NCBI RefSeq assembly: GCF_003851545.1
Contig: NZ_BHVX01000018.1
Coordinates: 23,869 to 87,868 of the forward strand
Direction of reading: 5' to 3'
Length of the DNA: 64,000 nucleotides
Source of the DNA: Ralstonia sp. SET104
Lineage (GTDB): Bacteria; Pseudomonadota; Gammaproteobacteria; Burkholderiales; Burkholderiaceae
Shown: positions 1 to 10,093 of the stretch, piece after piece
How positions within the stretch are numbered: the stretch's first letter is position 1
How the letters are laid out: each line of letters opens with the position of its first letter
Notes under the pieces: generated by a model
Databases searched by the model: none
Told to the model about the DNA's origin: nothing
The model's input: only the letters and a program-made list of their open reading frames with translations
Position numbers and translations under genes: made by a program

Positions 1-674
1 CGCTGGCCGAAGCCGACGAAGACGAAAGCCCCAAGCCCACACGCCGCAAGAAAGGTGACACCACGCCTGCCGCGCCTGTGCCGGTGCGCCTCAAGCGTCT
101 GATGCCTGCAGACGCGCTGCGCATCCGCGGCTTGCACAACGCCACCAACGCCATGGCCGCGCTGGCACTGTGCCGTGCGATCGGCTTGCCGGTGAGCGCC
201 CTGCTGCACGGCCTGCGCGACTACGCCGGCGAGCCTCACCGCGTCGAGCTGATCGCCGCGTTTGACGATCTCGAATTCTTTGACGACAGCAAGGGCACCA
301 ACGTCGGCGCGACGGTGGCGGCACTCTCCGGGCTGTCCAAGCACGTGGTGCTGATCGCCGGTGGCGAAGGCAAGGGGCAGGATTTCTCGCCGCTGGCCGG
401 GCCGGTTGCGCAGTATGCGCGCGCCGTGGTGTTGATCGGCCGCGATGCGCCCCTGATTCGCGAGGCGCTGATCAACACGGGCGTCACGCTGGTGGATGCC
501 CCGACGTTGGAAGCGGCTGTGCAGGAAGCTGCCGATCGCGCCCAACCGGGCGATGCCGTGCTGCTGTCGCCGGCGTGCGCGAGCTTCGACATGTTCCGCA
601 ATTACGAGCACCGTGCACAGGTATTCCACGAAGCCGTATCGGCACTCGCGGCAGACCGGGGAGTGATGCTATGA
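1..674 (+). CDS. murD: UDP-N-acetylmuramoyl-L-alanine--D-glutamate ligase MurD, 3' part
   Basis: Only the C-terminal part is present; the gene enters from the left edge, reading in frame from base 3. MurD adds D-glutamate to UDP-MurNAc-L-Ala in the cytoplasm. Visible Mur-ligase marks are HNATNAMAA (start of the C-terminal half), DDSKGTN (the D-S-K-T-N ATP/substrate motif), GGEGKGQDF and the C-terminal [11 protein letters not shown] charged, Pro/Lys-rich linker at the very start (about residues 3-25 of the visible part) is not part of the catalytic core. The stop codon overlaps the ftsW start as ATGA at 671-674, so the two are probably translationally coupled. Confidence 0.95.
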   Translation, partial: LAEADEDESPKPTRRKKGDTTPAAPVPVRLKRLMPADALRIRGLHNATNAMAALALCRAIGLPVSALLHGLRDYAGEPHRVELIAAFDDLEFFDDSKGTNVGATVAALSGLSKHVVLIAGGEGKGQDFSPLAGPVAQYARAVVLIGRDAPLIREALINTGVTLVDAPTLEAAVQEAADRAQPGDAVLLSPACASFDMFRNYEHRAQVFHEAVSALAADRGVML

Positions 675-1912
675 GCGACGCCCAGATCAAACGCAGCGGC
701 TTCATTGGCGCGACCATCGGCAACGCATGGGATGGTCTGCGCGATGCCGTTTCGGGCGTCAAGCCCACGCGCTCCAAGATGATGGAGTACGACCAGCCGC
801 TGATGTGGGTGACGATCGTGCTGCTCGGCCTCGGGCTGGTGATGGTGTATTCGGCGTCGATCGCGCTGCCGGATTCGCCCAAGTACGCGAACTACAGCAA
901 CGGCCACTTTCTGGTGCGGCACATTTTCTCGCTGATGATCGGGTTGATCGGCGCCATCGTCGCATTCCAGATTCCGGTCAAGTTCTGGGACAAGTACGCG
1001 CCCAAGCTTTTTATCATCGCGCTGGTGTTGCTGATCATCGTGTTGGTCCCACACGTAGGCAAGGGCGTGAACGGTGCGCGGCGCTGGCTGCCGCTGGGCG
1101 TCATGAACTTCCAGCCTTCCGAACTGATGAAGCTGGCGGTGGTGCTCTACGCGGCCAACTACACCGTACGCAAGCAGGATTGGATGCAGAGCGTGCGCAA
1201 GGGCTTTCTGCCGATGGGCGTGGCGGTGGCATTTGTCGGCTCGCTTCTGCTGCTGGAGCCGGACATGGGCGCGTTCCTGGTGATCGCGGCCGTGGCCATG
1301 GGCATCCTGTTCCTGGGTGGCGTGAACGGCAAGCTGTTTGGCGGGCTGGTGCTGACGGCGGTGTCGACGTTCTCGCTGCTGATCGTGGCGTCGCCCTGGC
1401 GGCGCGAGCGGATCTTCGCGTACCTGAATCCGTGGCAAGAGGAATACGCGCAAGGCAAGGCGTATCAGCTCACGCACTCGCTCATTGCCTTTGGCCGCGG
1501 TGAGTGGACCGGCGTTGGCCTGGGCGGCAGCATCGAAAAACTGCACTACCTGCCCGAAGCCCATACCGATTTCATCCTGGCCGTGATCGGCGAGGAGCTC
1601 GGCTTTGTCGGCGTGCTGATCGTCATCCTGCTGTTCTATTGGATGGTGCGCCGCTCGTTTGAGATCGGCCGCACTGCGCTGCAACTCGATCGCACGTTCG
1701 CCGGCCTGGTCGCAAAGGGGCTGGGCATCTGGATTGGCTGGCAGGCCTTCATCAACATGGGTGTGAACCTCGGCTTGCTGCCGACCAAGGGCCTGACGCT
1801 GCCGATGGTCAGCTACGGTGGCTCGGGCATCCTGATGAACTGCGTGGCACTGGCATTGCTGCTGCGTATTGACTATGAAAACCGCGTGTTGATGCGTGGG
1901 GGCAAGGTATGA
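671..1912 (+). CDS. ftsW: Septal peptidoglycan glycosyltransferase FtsW
   Basis: A 413-residue SEDS-family polytopic inner-membrane protein that polymerises glycan strands at the septum with its partner PBP3/FtsI. The sequence shows about ten hydrophobic segments after a roughly 45-residue cytoplasmic N-terminus. It carries the SEDS signatures [22 protein letters not shown] and, near the C-terminus, [10 protein letters not shown] chose the ATG at 671 because it gives the ATGA overlap with murD and a normal length. The open frame continues upstream to 575, but only inside murD. The stop overlaps the murG start (1909-1912). Confidence 0.96.
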   Translation: MSDAQIKRSGFIGATIGNAWDGLRDAVSGVKPTRSKMMEYDQPLMWVTIVLLGLGLVMVYSASIALPDSPKYANYSNGHFLVRHIFSLMIGLIGAIVAFQIPVKFWDKYAPKLFIIALVLLIIVLVPHVGKGVNGARRWLPLGVMNFQPSELMKLAVVLYAANYTVRKQDWMQSVRKGFLPMGVAVAFVGSLLLLEPDMGAFLVIAAVAMGILFLGGVNGKLFGGLVLTAVSTFSLLIVASPWRRERIFAYLNPWQEEYAQGKAYQLTHSLIAFGRGEWTGVGLGGSIEKLHYLPEAHTDFILAVIGEELGFVGVLIVILLFYWMVRRSFEIGRTALQLDRTFAGLVAKGLGIWIGWQAFINMGVNLGLLPTKGLTLPMVSYGGSGILMNCVALALLLRIDYENRVLMRGGKV

Positions 1913-2997
1913 CGGCCGGTACGCCGCCGCGCACCCTTCTCGTCATGGCCGGTGGTACGGGCGGCCACATCTTCCCTGCGCTGTCGGTGGCCAAGCTGCT
2001 GGCCGCGCGCGGCTGGAAGGTGGTGTGGCTCGGCAACGCGAGCGGCATGGAAGGCCAGCTCGTGCCAAAGCACGGCTTCCCGATGGAATCTGTGCAGTTT
2101 GGCGGCCTGCGTGGCAAGGGCCTTGCCACCAAGTTCCTGCTGCCGCTCAACCTGCTGCGCGCGTTTTGGCAGAGCCTCGGCGTGGTGCGCCGCGTGCGTC
2201 CGAATGTGGTGCTGGGCATGGGCGGCTATATCACTTTCCCCGGCGGCATGATGAGCGTCTTGCTGGGCCGCCCGCTGGTGCTGCACGAACAGAATTCGAT
2301 TGCCGGTCTCGCCAACCGCGTGCTCGCGCGCGTGGCGGATCGCGTGCTGTGCGCGTTTCCGAATGCGCTGTCGGGCGCTGAGTGGGTCGGTAACCCGATC
2401 CGCGCTGATCTGGCGACGCTGGCTTCTCCGCAAGCGCGCTACGCCGAGCGCACGGGGCCGCTGCGCGTGCTGGTCGTGGGCGGCAGTCTGGGTGCAGCGG
2501 CGCTCAACGATGTGGTGCCCAAGGCGCTGGCATTGCTGCCGGCTGATACGCGCCCGATCGTCATCCATCAGGCAGGCGCCAAGCAGATCGACACGCTGCG
2601 CGCCAACTACGCCGCCGCCGGCATTGATGACGCCCACGCGCAACCCGTGCCCTTCATCGATGACATGGCGGCCGCGTACGCGCACGCCGATCTGGTGATC
2701 TGCCGCTCGGGCGCAATGACCGTTTCAGAAGTGGCCGCGGCGGGTGTCGCGGCGCTGTTCGTGCCGTTCCCCCATGCCGTGGACGATCACCAGACCACCA
2801 ACGCGCGCTTTTTGTCCGAGCGTGGCGCGGCGCTGTTGGTGTCGCAGCGGGAACTGGGTCCGGCATCGTTGGCAGATACACTCGCGTCCCTGACGCGTGC
2901 GCAACTGGCCGATATGGCGGCTAAAGCACGCGAGCAGGCAAGGCCAGAAGCGGCCGAGCGTGTCGCCGACGTGTGTGTAGCGGTGGCACGGGCATAG
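1909..2997 (+). CDS. murG: UDP-GlcNAc--lipid I GlcNAc transferase MurG
   Basis: MurG (362 aa) adds GlcNAc to lipid I to make lipid II on the inner face of the membrane. Residues 15-20 are the glycine loop GGTGGH, followed by [18 protein letters not shown] and HEQNSIAG in the acceptor domain. The donor domain has VVGGSLGA and [10 protein letters not shown], which bind UDP-GlcNAc. The GT28 fold and length are typical. The start ATG overlaps the ftsW stop. murC follows after only 14 bp, so it lies in the same transcript. Confidence 0.97.
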   Translation: MTAGTPPRTLLVMAGGTGGHIFPALSVAKLLAARGWKVVWLGNASGMEGQLVPKHGFPMESVQFGGLRGKGLATKFLLPLNLLRAFWQSLGVVRRVRPNVVLGMGGYITFPGGMMSVLLGRPLVLHEQNSIAGLANRVLARVADRVLCAFPNALSGAEWVGNPIRADLATLASPQARYAERTGPLRVLVVGGSLGAAALNDVVPKALALLPADTRPIVIHQAGAKQIDTLRANYAAAGIDDAHAQPVPFIDDMAAAYAHADLVICRSGAMTVSEVAAAGVAALFVPFPHAVDDHQTTNARFLSERGAALLVSQRELGPASLADTLASLTRAQLADMAAKAREQARPEAAERVADVCVAVARA

Positions 2998-3011
2998 GGA
3001 ATCGAATCGAT

Positions 3012-4463
3012 ATGAAGCACATCGTCAAGAACATCCATTTTGTAGGCATCGGCGGCGCTGGCATGAGCGGCATCGCAGAAGTGCTGTTGAATCTGGGCTA
3101 CCGCGTGACGGGCTCGGATTTGGGGCAGAGCGCGGCAACGCAGCGCCTGATCTCGCTGGGCGCCACGGTCATGCAGGGTCACGCGCCGGAACATGTGATC
3201 GGCGCCAATGCCGTGGTGGTTTCCACCGCCGTGCGCGGCGACAACCCGGAAGTGCTGGCTGCGCGTGCCAAGCGCATCCCTGTCGTGCCGCGTGCGGTGA
3301 TGCTGGCCGAGCTGATGCGCCTGAAGCAAGGCATCGCTATTGCCGGCACGCATGGCAAAACGACGACGACCAGCCTGGTCGCCTCCGTGCTGGCTGAAGG
3401 CGGCCTGGATCCGACCTTCGTGATCGGCGGCCGCCTCAACTCCGCCGGCGCCAACGCGCGGCTGGGCACGGGCGATTTCATCGTCGCCGAGGCGGACGAA
3501 TCCGACGCGTCGTTCCTTAATCTGTTCCCCGTGATCGAAGTCATCACCAATATCGACGCCGATCACATGGACACCTACGGGCACGACTTCGCGCGCCTGA
3601 AGCAAGCCTTTATTGAATTCACGCAGCGCCTGCCGTTCTACGGTATCGCCGTGTTGTGCGTGGATGACCCGAACGTGCGCGAGATCCTGCCGTTCGTGTC
3701 CAAGCCGGTGGTGCGTTACGGCTTTGCCGAGGATGCGCAGGTGCGCGCCGTCAACCCGCGTGCCGTGGACGGCCGCATGGAATTCACCGTCATCCGCCAG
3801 CTCAACGGCCATGCCGAGCCGCCGCTGTCGATCACGCTGAACCTGCCGGGCCTGCACAACGTGCAGAACGCGCTGGCCGCCATCGCCATCGCCACCGAAC
3901 TGGAAGTGCCGGATGAGGCCATCGTCAAGGCGCTGGCCGAGTTCAATGGCGTGGGTCGCCGCTTCCAGCGCTACGGTGAAGTACCGACCGTTGACGGCCA
4001 TGGCCGCTTCACGCTCATCGACGACTACGGCCATCACCCGGTCGAGATGGCCGCCACGCTGGCCGCTGCGCGCGGGGCATTTCCGGATCGCCGCCTTGTG
4101 CTGTCGTTCCAGCCGCACCGCTTTACGCGCACGCGCGATTGCTTTGAAGATTTCGTTAAGGTGCTTGGCACCGTAGATGCGCTGCTGCTGGCCGAGGTGT
4201 ATGCCGCCGGCGAACCGCCCATCGTGGCGGCCGACGGCCGTGCACTCACGCGCGCGCTGCGCGTGGCCAACAAGATCGAGCCGGTATTCGTTGAGCAGAT
4301 TGAAGACATGCCGCAAGCGATTCTGGATGTGGCGCAGGACGGCGACGTGGTCATCACCATGGGTGCAGGGTCGATCGGGCAAGTGCCGGGTCAGGTGGTT
4401 GCGTTGCAGGCTGAGGCGCGCACTGCAAACGTGGTGGATCTGAACGGAGGCGCCGCAGCATGA
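3012..4463 (+). CDS. murC: UDP-N-acetylmuramate--L-alanine ligase MurC
   Basis: MurC (483 aa) attaches L-alanine to UDP-MurNAc, the first peptide step. The N-terminal dinucleotide-like loop is [10 protein letters not shown] (about 11-20). The ATP loop GTHGKTT is at about 112-118, with [20 protein letters not shown] and DDYGHHPVE further on, all classic Mur-ligase motifs. I took the ATG at 3012, which begins the conserved [12 protein letters not shown]; an open frame upstream only overlaps murG. The stop overlaps the ddlB start (4460-4463). Confidence 0.97.
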   Translation: MKHIVKNIHFVGIGGAGMSGIAEVLLNLGYRVTGSDLGQSAATQRLISLGATVMQGHAPEHVIGANAVVVSTAVRGDNPEVLAARAKRIPVVPRAVMLAELMRLKQGIAIAGTHGKTTTTSLVASVLAEGGLDPTFVIGGRLNSAGANARLGTGDFIVAEADESDASFLNLFPVIEVITNIDADHMDTYGHDFARLKQAFIEFTQRLPFYGIAVLCVDDPNVREILPFVSKPVVRYGFAEDAQVRAVNPRAVDGRMEFTVIRQLNGHAEPPLSITLNLPGLHNVQNALAAIAIATELEVPDEAIVKALAEFNGVGRRFQRYGEVPTVDGHGRFTLIDDYGHHPVEMAATLAAARGAFPDRRLVLSFQPHRFTRTRDCFEDFVKVLGTVDALLLAEVYAAGEPPIVAADGRALTRALRVANKIEPVFVEQIEDMPQAILDVAQDGDVVITMGAGSIGQVPGQVVALQAEARTANVVDLNGGAAA

Positions 4464-5455
4464 CGACCGGTCCGTTTGTTCCGAATCCGACGATTGATCC
4501 GAAGTCTCTCGGCAAGGTGGGCGTGCTCATGGGCGGCCGCTCTGCCGAGCGCGAAATCTCGCTGATGTCTGGCAACGGCGTCTTGGCCGCGCTGCGCGCA
4601 CGCGGTGTCGATGCACATCCGTTCGACCCGGGCCTGCAAGCCGTCGCCGATCTGGCCAGGCAAGGGTTTGACCGCGTAGTGATCTCGCTGCACGGCCGCT
4701 TTGGTGAAGACGGCACGATCCAGGGCCTGCTCGAGCAATTCGGCATTCCGTACACTGGCAGTGGCGTACTCGCGTCTGCGCTGGCAATGGACAAAGAGGC
4801 CACCAAGCGCCAATGGCAGACCCACGGTCTGCCGACGCCCGACTTCGTGATGCTGCACGCCGATGCCGACTGGCAAGCCGTGGCCGACCGCCTGGGACTG
4901 CCATTGATCGTCAAGCCGGCGCGCGAAGGATCGTCGATCGGTCTGACCAAAGTGACAAGCGCCGCCGAGTTGCCTGCCGCTTATGAAAAGGCTGCGCGCC
5001 TGGACCGCGATGTGATGGCCGAACAGTTCATCGAAGGCGACGAGCTGACCTGCCCGATCATCGGCGAAGGCGAAAGTGCTACCGCGCTGCCGCTCATCCG
5101 CATCGTCGCGCCGCAGGCCAACTACGACTACCAGAACAAATACTTCACCGACGACACGCGCTACGAGTGCCCGGCGCCGATTGCCGCCGATGTGGCCGCG
5201 CGCGTGCAGGCGCTGGTGGTGCAGGCGTATCGCGGCTTGGGTTGCCGCGGCTGGGGGCGCGCCGACATCATGCTGCGCAAGTCCGACAACGCACCATTCC
5301 TGCTGGAGATGAACACGTCGCCGGGCATGACCGGCCATTCGCTGGTGCCGATGGGCGCGCGCGCCGCCGGCATCAGCTATGAGGATTTCGTGTTGCAACT
5401 GGCGGCATCCGCATCGCTGGAGCTGCACGCCAGCACCGATTGGAAACCCGAGTAA
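4460..5455 (+). CDS. ddlB: D-alanine--D-alanine ligase DdlB
   Basis: A 331-residue ATP-grasp enzyme that joins two D-alanines for the UDP-MurNAc pentapeptide. It has the Ddl motifs [43 protein letters not shown] and the metal-binding C-terminal [15 protein letters not shown]. Its place between murC and ftsQ is the usual dcw location of ddlB. The start shares ATGA with the end of murC. Confidence 0.96.
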   Translation: MTTGPFVPNPTIDPKSLGKVGVLMGGRSAEREISLMSGNGVLAALRARGVDAHPFDPGLQAVADLARQGFDRVVISLHGRFGEDGTIQGLLEQFGIPYTGSGVLASALAMDKEATKRQWQTHGLPTPDFVMLHADADWQAVADRLGLPLIVKPAREGSSIGLTKVTSAAELPAAYEKAARLDRDVMAEQFIEGDELTCPIIGEGESATALPLIRIVAPQANYDYQNKYFTDDTRYECPAPIAADVAARVQALVVQAYRGLGCRGWGRADIMLRKSDNAPFLLEMNTSPGMTGHSLVPMGARAAGISYEDFVLQLAASASLELHASTDWKPE

Positions 5456-5478
5456 GCCAAACCGGACAGCACAACGTT

Positions 5479-6366
5479 ATGTGGCACAACACCCGTCTCC
5501 TCAACGCCGTCGCGAGTGCGCTGTATGCGCTGCTCGCGCTTGGTGGCTTGGGCGTGGGGGCGGTCTGGCTGATGCAGCGTCCGATGTTTCAGTTGCAGCA
5601 GGTGCGTGTGATGCCGATGGCCGGCAATGAATTGCGCCACGTGAATGCGCCAAGCCTGCGCGCCAACGCGCTGGCCAAGCTGCGCGGCAATTTTTTCTCA
5701 CTGAATCTGGACGATGCGCGTCAGGCGTTCGAGTCGGTTCCGTGGGTGCGGCGTGCAAGTGTGCGCCGTGTGTGGCCCAACGGGCTGCTTGTGGAAGTGC
5801 AGGAACACGAAGCGCTGGGCACCTGGGGCGGCAATGAGTCCGGCAAGCTGGTCAACACGTATGGCGAAGTCTTCGTGGCCAACCTGGCCGAAGCCGAAGA
5901 CGACACCGACCTAGTTGCGCTGGCCGGTCCCGAAGGCACCGAGCAGGACGTGGTCGACAAGCTGGAGACCATGACCGAATGGTTCAAGCCGATGAACGTG
6001 GAGCCGCTGAGCGTGACGTTGACCGACCGCTACGCCTGGCGCGCGCGGTTGTCCAACGGCACGGTCATCGAGCTGGGCCGCGACCTGAATGACGATGACC
6101 GCACCGCGCTGGCCGCGCGTGCCCGCCGCTTTGTGCGCGCGTGGCCCGAGGTGACGAAGCGCTGGGGCGGTCAGATTGAATACGCCGATCTGCGTTACCC
6201 CAACGGGTTCGCGGTTCGCGCGGCGGGTGTGCGCTTCCTGACCGATGCGCAGGCTGCGGTGCTGGCCAAGGGGGGCAAGTTGCCCAGCACCGGCAATACT
6301 GCAAAGCCGAAAGCAAATGCAGCGGCCAACAACAAAGCAACGCGAAGCACAGAGAAAACGCGATGA
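5479..6366 (+). CDS. ftsQ: Cell division protein FtsQ
   Basis: FtsQ (295 aa) is a bitopic inner-membrane divisome protein that recruits FtsB and FtsL. After a short cytoplasmic tail there is one membrane segment (about residues 8-29), then a POTRA-like periplasmic domain containing FSLNLDDARQAFESVPWVRRASVRRVWP, split here as FSLNLDDARQAF and VPWVRRASV. The beta domain follows, and the Lys/Ala-rich tail is low complexity. The start used is the ATG at 5479 (MWHNTRLLN); an earlier in-frame ATG at 5440 lies inside ddlB. The stop overlaps the ftsA start (6363-6366). Confidence 0.93.
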   Translation: MWHNTRLLNAVASALYALLALGGLGVGAVWLMQRPMFQLQQVRVMPMAGNELRHVNAPSLRANALAKLRGNFFSLNLDDARQAFESVPWVRRASVRRVWPNGLLVEVQEHEALGTWGGNESGKLVNTYGEVFVANLAEAEDDTDLVALAGPEGTEQDVVDKLETMTEWFKPMNVEPLSVTLTDRYAWRARLSNGTVIELGRDLNDDDRTALAARARRFVRAWPEVTKRWGGQIEYADLRYPNGFAVRAAGVRFLTDAQAAVLAKGGKLPSTGNTAKPKANAAANNKATRSTEKTR

Positions 6367-7595
6367 GCAAGGAATACAAGGATCTTCTGGTCGGGCTGGA
6401 TATCGGCACCTCCAAGGTGGTGGCGGTAGTGGCCGAGCTGCGCCCTGACGGGGCCTACGAGGTCATCGGCATGGGCCAGACCGAATCGAAGGGGCTTAAG
6501 AAAGGCGTGGTCGTCAACATCGAGGCGACCGTCCAGTCGATCCAGAAAGCGCTCGAAGAAGCGGAGCTGATGGCCGACTGCAAGATCAGCGAGGTCTTCA
6601 CGGGTATCGCTGGCAGCCATATCCGCAGCTTCAATTCGAGCGGCATGGTGGCGATCAAGGACAAGGAAGTCACTTCCACCGATGTCGCACGCGTGATCGA
6701 GACGGCCAAGGCCGTCAACATCCCGACCGATCAACAGATCCTGCACATCCTCACGCAGGAATTCATCATCGACGGCCAGGAAGACGTGCGCGAGCCGATC
6801 GGCATGAGCGGCATCCGCCTGGAAGTGAAGGTGCACATCGTGACCGGCGCGGTGAGCGCGGCGCAGAACATCGTCAAGTGCGTGCGCCGCTGCGGCCTGG
6901 AAGTGCATGACCTGATCCTGCAGCCGCTGGCGTCAAGCCTGGCCGTGCTGACCGAAGACGAAAAGGAGCTCGGCGTGGTGCTGGTCGATATCGGCAGCGG
7001 CACGACCGACATCGCCATCTTCAGCGAAGGTGCGATCCGCCATACGGCCGTGATCCCGATCGCTGGCGACCAGATCACCAACGACGTTGCCATGGCCCTG
7101 CGCACGCCGACGCCGGACGCTGAAGACATCAAGATCCAGTACGGCATCGCCAAGCAGGTGCTGGCCGATCCGGACGAGATGATCGACGTGCCGGGCGTGG
7201 GCGACCGTGGCCCGCGCACATTGAGCCGTCAGGCGCTGGCTGCTGTGATCGAGCCGCGCGTGGAAGAGCTGTTCTCGCTCGTGCACCAGGTGGTGCGCGA
7301 ATCCGGTTATGAGGAACTGCTCTCCAGCGGCGTGGTCCTCACTGGCGGTACCGCAATGATGCCGGGGATGGTCGAGCTGGGTGAAGACATGTTCCTCAAG
7401 CCCGTGCGAGTGGGCGTGCCCGAGTACCGCGGCAACCTGCACGAGGTGGTAAAGAGCCCGCGTTACGCCACAGTGATGGGCTTGCTGCAGGAAGGTCGCG
7501 TGCAGCGCGTGCGTGGCCGCAAGGTGGTGGTGCAGTCCGGCTCGGCCAAGCAGATCTGGACGCGCATGAAGGAATGGTTCATCGGCAATTTCTAG
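6363..7595 (+). CDS. ftsA: Cell division protein FtsA
   Basis: FtsA (410 aa) is the actin-like ATPase that tethers FtsZ to the membrane and recruits later division proteins. The ATPase motifs LDIGTSKVV (near residue 10), DIGSGTTDIAIF and VVLTGGTAMMPG are present. The C-terminal WTRMKEWFIGNF is the conserved amphipathic membrane-targeting helix. It is ATGA-coupled to ftsQ. A 152-bp gap separates it from the ftsZ start, longer than any other gap in the cluster. Confidence 0.97.
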   Translation: MSKEYKDLLVGLDIGTSKVVAVVAELRPDGAYEVIGMGQTESKGLKKGVVVNIEATVQSIQKALEEAELMADCKISEVFTGIAGSHIRSFNSSGMVAIKDKEVTSTDVARVIETAKAVNIPTDQQILHILTQEFIIDGQEDVREPIGMSGIRLEVKVHIVTGAVSAAQNIVKCVRRCGLEVHDLILQPLASSLAVLTEDEKELGVVLVDIGSGTTDIAIFSEGAIRHTAVIPIAGDQITNDVAMALRTPTPDAEDIKIQYGIAKQVLADPDEMIDVPGVGDRGPRTLSRQALAAVIEPRVEELFSLVHQVVRESGYEELLSSGVVLTGGTAMMPGMVELGEDMFLKPVRVGVPEYRGNLHEVVKSPRYATVMGLLQEGRVQRVRGRKVVVQSGSAKQIWTRMKEWFIGNF

Positions 7596-7658
7596 GCACG
7601 TGTGTGCCGGGCGTTGGCGATGTGCTCCCCGATGTGTCCACAAACGGGAGCAAGTTGA

Positions 7659-7683
7659 GTTTTTTGTTTTGATGTTTTTTGTT
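7659..7683. repeat. T-rich direct repeat upstream of ftsZ
   Basis: The 10-mer GTTTTTTGTT occurs at 7659-7668 and again at 7674-7683, in the same orientation and 15 bp apart. It is the most T-rich spot in the ftsA-ftsZ gap and stands out in a G+C-rich chromosome. It may be a promoter-proximal or 5'-UTR element that lets ftsZ be expressed apart from ftsA. That role is inference; I see no convincing -35/-10 pair. Confidence 0.5.
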
Positions 7684-7747
7684 CAGGAACCAGGAGTTGC
7701 GGCGGGGAGGCTGCATCGTCTGGGACTGATCACTTCTGGAGGCAATG

Positions 7748-8947
7748 ATGGACTTCGACATGATTGAAACGGAAATGCAGGACGGCACCATCATCAAGGT
7801 GGTCGGCGTCGGTGGTGCGGGCGGCAACGCCGTGCAGCACATGATCAACCGCGGCGTACAAGGCGTGGAATTCATCTGCATGAACACCGATGCGCAAGCG
7901 CTCAAGCGCTCGACCGCATCGCGCGTGCTGCAGCTCGGCAGCACCGGCCTGGGCGCTGGCGCCAAGCCGGAAGTGGGCAAGCACTGCGCAGAAGAGGCCC
8001 GTGAGCAGATCGCCGACGCATTGCGCGGCGCGCACATGGTCTTCATTACCGCCGGCATGGGTGGCGGCACGGGTACGGGCGCAGCGCCTGTGGTCGCGCA
8101 GGTTGCCAAGGAAATGGGCATCCTGACCGTGGGCGTGGTCTCCAAGCCGTTCGACTTCGAAGGCGCACGCCGCTCGAAGGTTGGCGAGCATGGCGCCAAC
8201 GACCTCGAAGGCAATGTCGATTCGCTGATCGTCGTGCTGAACGAAAAGCTCTTTGAAGTCATGGGCGACGACGCCGAGATGGACAAGTGCTTCCAGTGCG
8301 CCGACGACGTGCTGCACAACGCCGTGGCCGGCATCGCGGAAATCATCAACGTTGATGGCCTGGTGAACGTCGATTTTGAAGACGTGAAGACCGTGATGGG
8401 CGAGCAGGGCAAGGCGATGATGGGCACGGCTACCGTGTCTGGCGTCGACCGTGCGCGTCTGGCCGCCGAACAGGCTGTTGCCAGCCCGCTGCTGGAAGGC
8501 GTGGACCTGTCGGGCGCACGCGGCGTGCTGGTCAACATCACGGCCAGCCGTTCGCTCAAGCTGTCCGAGACCAAGGAAGTGATGAACACCATCCGCAGCT
8601 ATGCCGCGGAAGATGCCACCGTCATCTTCGGTACGGTCTATGACGATGCCATGGGCGACGCTCTGCGCGTGACCGTGGTTGCCACGGGCCTGGGCCGTGC
8701 TGCCCGCAACAAGCAACAACAGCAGCAGACGATGACGCTGCTGAAGACCGGTACCGACAATCAGCCGGTGGCCTTTGGCGGTGGCGCCAGCCACTCGATG
8801 GCGGCCGCACCGGACTACAGCAACTTCGATACCCCGGCCGTGTGGCGCAGCTCGCGTGAATCGGCATCGGCTCACGTGGCAGCACTGCAAGAGAAGGGCG
8901 TCGACACGTATGACATTCCGGCTTTCCTGCGCAAGCAGGCGGACTGA
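7748..8947 (+). CDS. ftsZ: Cell division GTPase FtsZ
   Basis: FtsZ (399 aa) is the tubulin homologue that forms the Z ring. The tubulin signature GGGTGTG is at about residues 105-111, preceded by VGVGGAGGNAV and the MNTDAQAL loop. The C-terminal peptide DTYDIPAFLRKQAD binds FtsA and ZipA-type partners. Two ATGs are adjacent: 7745 lies only 2 nt after GGAGG (7738-7742), while 7748 lies 5 nt after it, so 7748 is preferred. The linker contains a KQQQQQ run. Confidence 0.97.
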   Translation: MDFDMIETEMQDGTIIKVVGVGGAGGNAVQHMINRGVQGVEFICMNTDAQALKRSTASRVLQLGSTGLGAGAKPEVGKHCAEEAREQIADALRGAHMVFITAGMGGGTGTGAAPVVAQVAKEMGILTVGVVSKPFDFEGARRSKVGEHGANDLEGNVDSLIVVLNEKLFEVMGDDAEMDKCFQCADDVLHNAVAGIAEIINVDGLVNVDFEDVKTVMGEQGKAMMGTATVSGVDRARLAAEQAVASPLLEGVDLSGARGVLVNITASRSLKLSETKEVMNTIRSYAAEDATVIFGTVYDDAMGDALRVTVVATGLGRAARNKQQQQQTMTLLKTGTDNQPVAFGGGASHSMAAAPDYSNFDTPAVWRSSRESASAHVAALQEKGVDTYDIPAFLRKQAD

Positions 8948-9236
8948 TCGGGCTCGCGTTGGGTCGATAAGCACTCGCACGTCCGACTGCCTGCGGTTCC
9001 GCACGCCGCGCGCGGTTCACGGCTCCCCTCCCGTGACCGTCGTTGTGTGATGGCCTACCGCTCGCCAGTCGACAGCGCGACAGTTCGCGACGGAATAGGA
9101 CACAGTCGTTGCCGCCGGGCAGGCTGGCCTCTGGCCGCCTCCCCGGAAGGGTTCATCCCGCCCGGCGGGTGTGTCCATTCGTCGTGCCGCGTGCGATGCC
9201 TTGCAACCCAAGCAGCCTGATGACGTTGTCTCCCAA
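8948..9236. other. Non-coding gap after ftsZ
   Basis: I see no gene here that I can support. Short open frames are present on both strands but lack a ribosome-binding site, family signature or normal composition. It could be a long ftsZ 3' UTR, because the first good terminator is at its far end. Confidence 0.5.
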
Positions 9237-9278
9237 GACCGCCCGCGTGATGACTTCATGCGGGCGGTCTCGTTTTTT
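9237..9278 (+). terminator. Rho-independent terminator of the dcw cluster
   Basis: A perfect 10-bp stem (GACCGCCCGC at 9237-9246, GCGGGCGGTC at 9260-9269) with a 13-nt loop is followed by TCG and six Ts. It lies 290 bp after the ftsZ stop. Confidence 0.85.
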
Positions 9279-9348
9279 GAGAACCTGCTGCGCGGTCGCT
9301 TGCAAGGTTCTATGATCGCGATATCCGCGCACCGTCTCCCTCACGATC

Positions 9349-9849
9349 ATGATCCAGCCTGGTCAACCGCTTCCCGACGCAACGCTCTACGAGTTCTTTG
9401 AGGTGCAAAAGGACGGCTGCGCGCTCGGCCCCAACGCTTTCTCGGTTTCGCATCTGGCCGAAGGCAAGACAATCGTCATTTTCGGTCTGCCCGGTGCGTT
9501 CACGCCGACCTGCTCGGCGCGCCACGTGCCCGGCTACGTGGCGAACTACGATGCGCTGCGCGCCAAGGGCGTTGACGAAATCTGGTGCGTGTCCGTCAAT
9601 GACGCCTTCGTTATGGGCGCCTGGGCCCGCACTCAGGGCACCGGCGACAAAATCCGTATGCTGGGCGATGGCAGCGCGGAGTTCACCAGCAAGCTCGGTC
9701 TCGACCAAGATCTCTCGAAGCGCGGCATGGGCGTGCGCTCGCAGCGTTACGCGATGGTCGTGAAGCGTGGTGTGGTAACAGTGCTACAAGTGGAAGCGCC
9801 CGGACAGTTCGCTGTCAGCAGTGCTGAATCGATCCTGGCGATACTCTGA
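9349..9849 (+). CDS. Peroxiredoxin, Prx5/AhpC-TSA type
   Basis: A 166-residue thiol peroxidase of the Prx5 (type II peroxiredoxin) group, expected to reduce H2O2 and organic peroxides in the cytoplasm. The active-site motif PGAFTPTCS is at 48-56, with peroxidatic Cys55. The downstream Arg lies in the conserved SQRYAMVV. The other cysteines are Cys24 and that in EIWCVSVNDAFV, so a reductant such as glutaredoxin or glutathione is likely needed, but that is inference. It is monocistronic: a terminator precedes it, and a TATGAT hexamer at 9311-9316 may be its -10 box. Confidence 0.9.
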   Translation: MIQPGQPLPDATLYEFFEVQKDGCALGPNAFSVSHLAEGKTIVIFGLPGAFTPTCSARHVPGYVANYDALRAKGVDEIWCVSVNDAFVMGAWARTQGTGDKIRMLGDGSAEFTSKLGLDQDLSKRGMGVRSQRYAMVVKRGVVTVLQVEAPGQFAVSSAESILAIL

Positions 9850-9994
9850 CGCCACGCCAAAACTCCCCCAAATGGCGGAGTACCGCCTGCTGTCCCGCCT
9901 CACCTCAAGGCTGACGAGACGGTGGCGCCGAATCTGCGTGCACTAAGGTTGAGCAGGGCGCGGGCACCCCTAACATCCCGATACAAAAGTCGTT

Positions 9995-10024
9995 TTGAAG
10001 GCAGGGGCGTGAAAATGGTATGCT
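9995..10024 (+). promoter_or_regulatory. Candidate sigma-70 promoter of lpxC
   Basis: TTGAAG (9995-10000) and TATGCT (10019-10024) are 18 bp apart, about 70 bp before the lpxC start. They are the best -35/-10 pair in the 244-bp gap after the peroxiredoxin gene. Confidence 0.5.
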
Positions 10025-10093
10025 TAGGGTTATCACCTATGCGAGCCGCATAGATAAAAACAATCATAGAAATTTCGTGAGTTGAGGGCGGCC

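Noticed and set aside
9043..9315. A 90-codon open frame after ftsZ
   Set aside because: It runs through the terminator hairpin, has Arg/Pro/Ser-biased composition and no ribosome-binding site.
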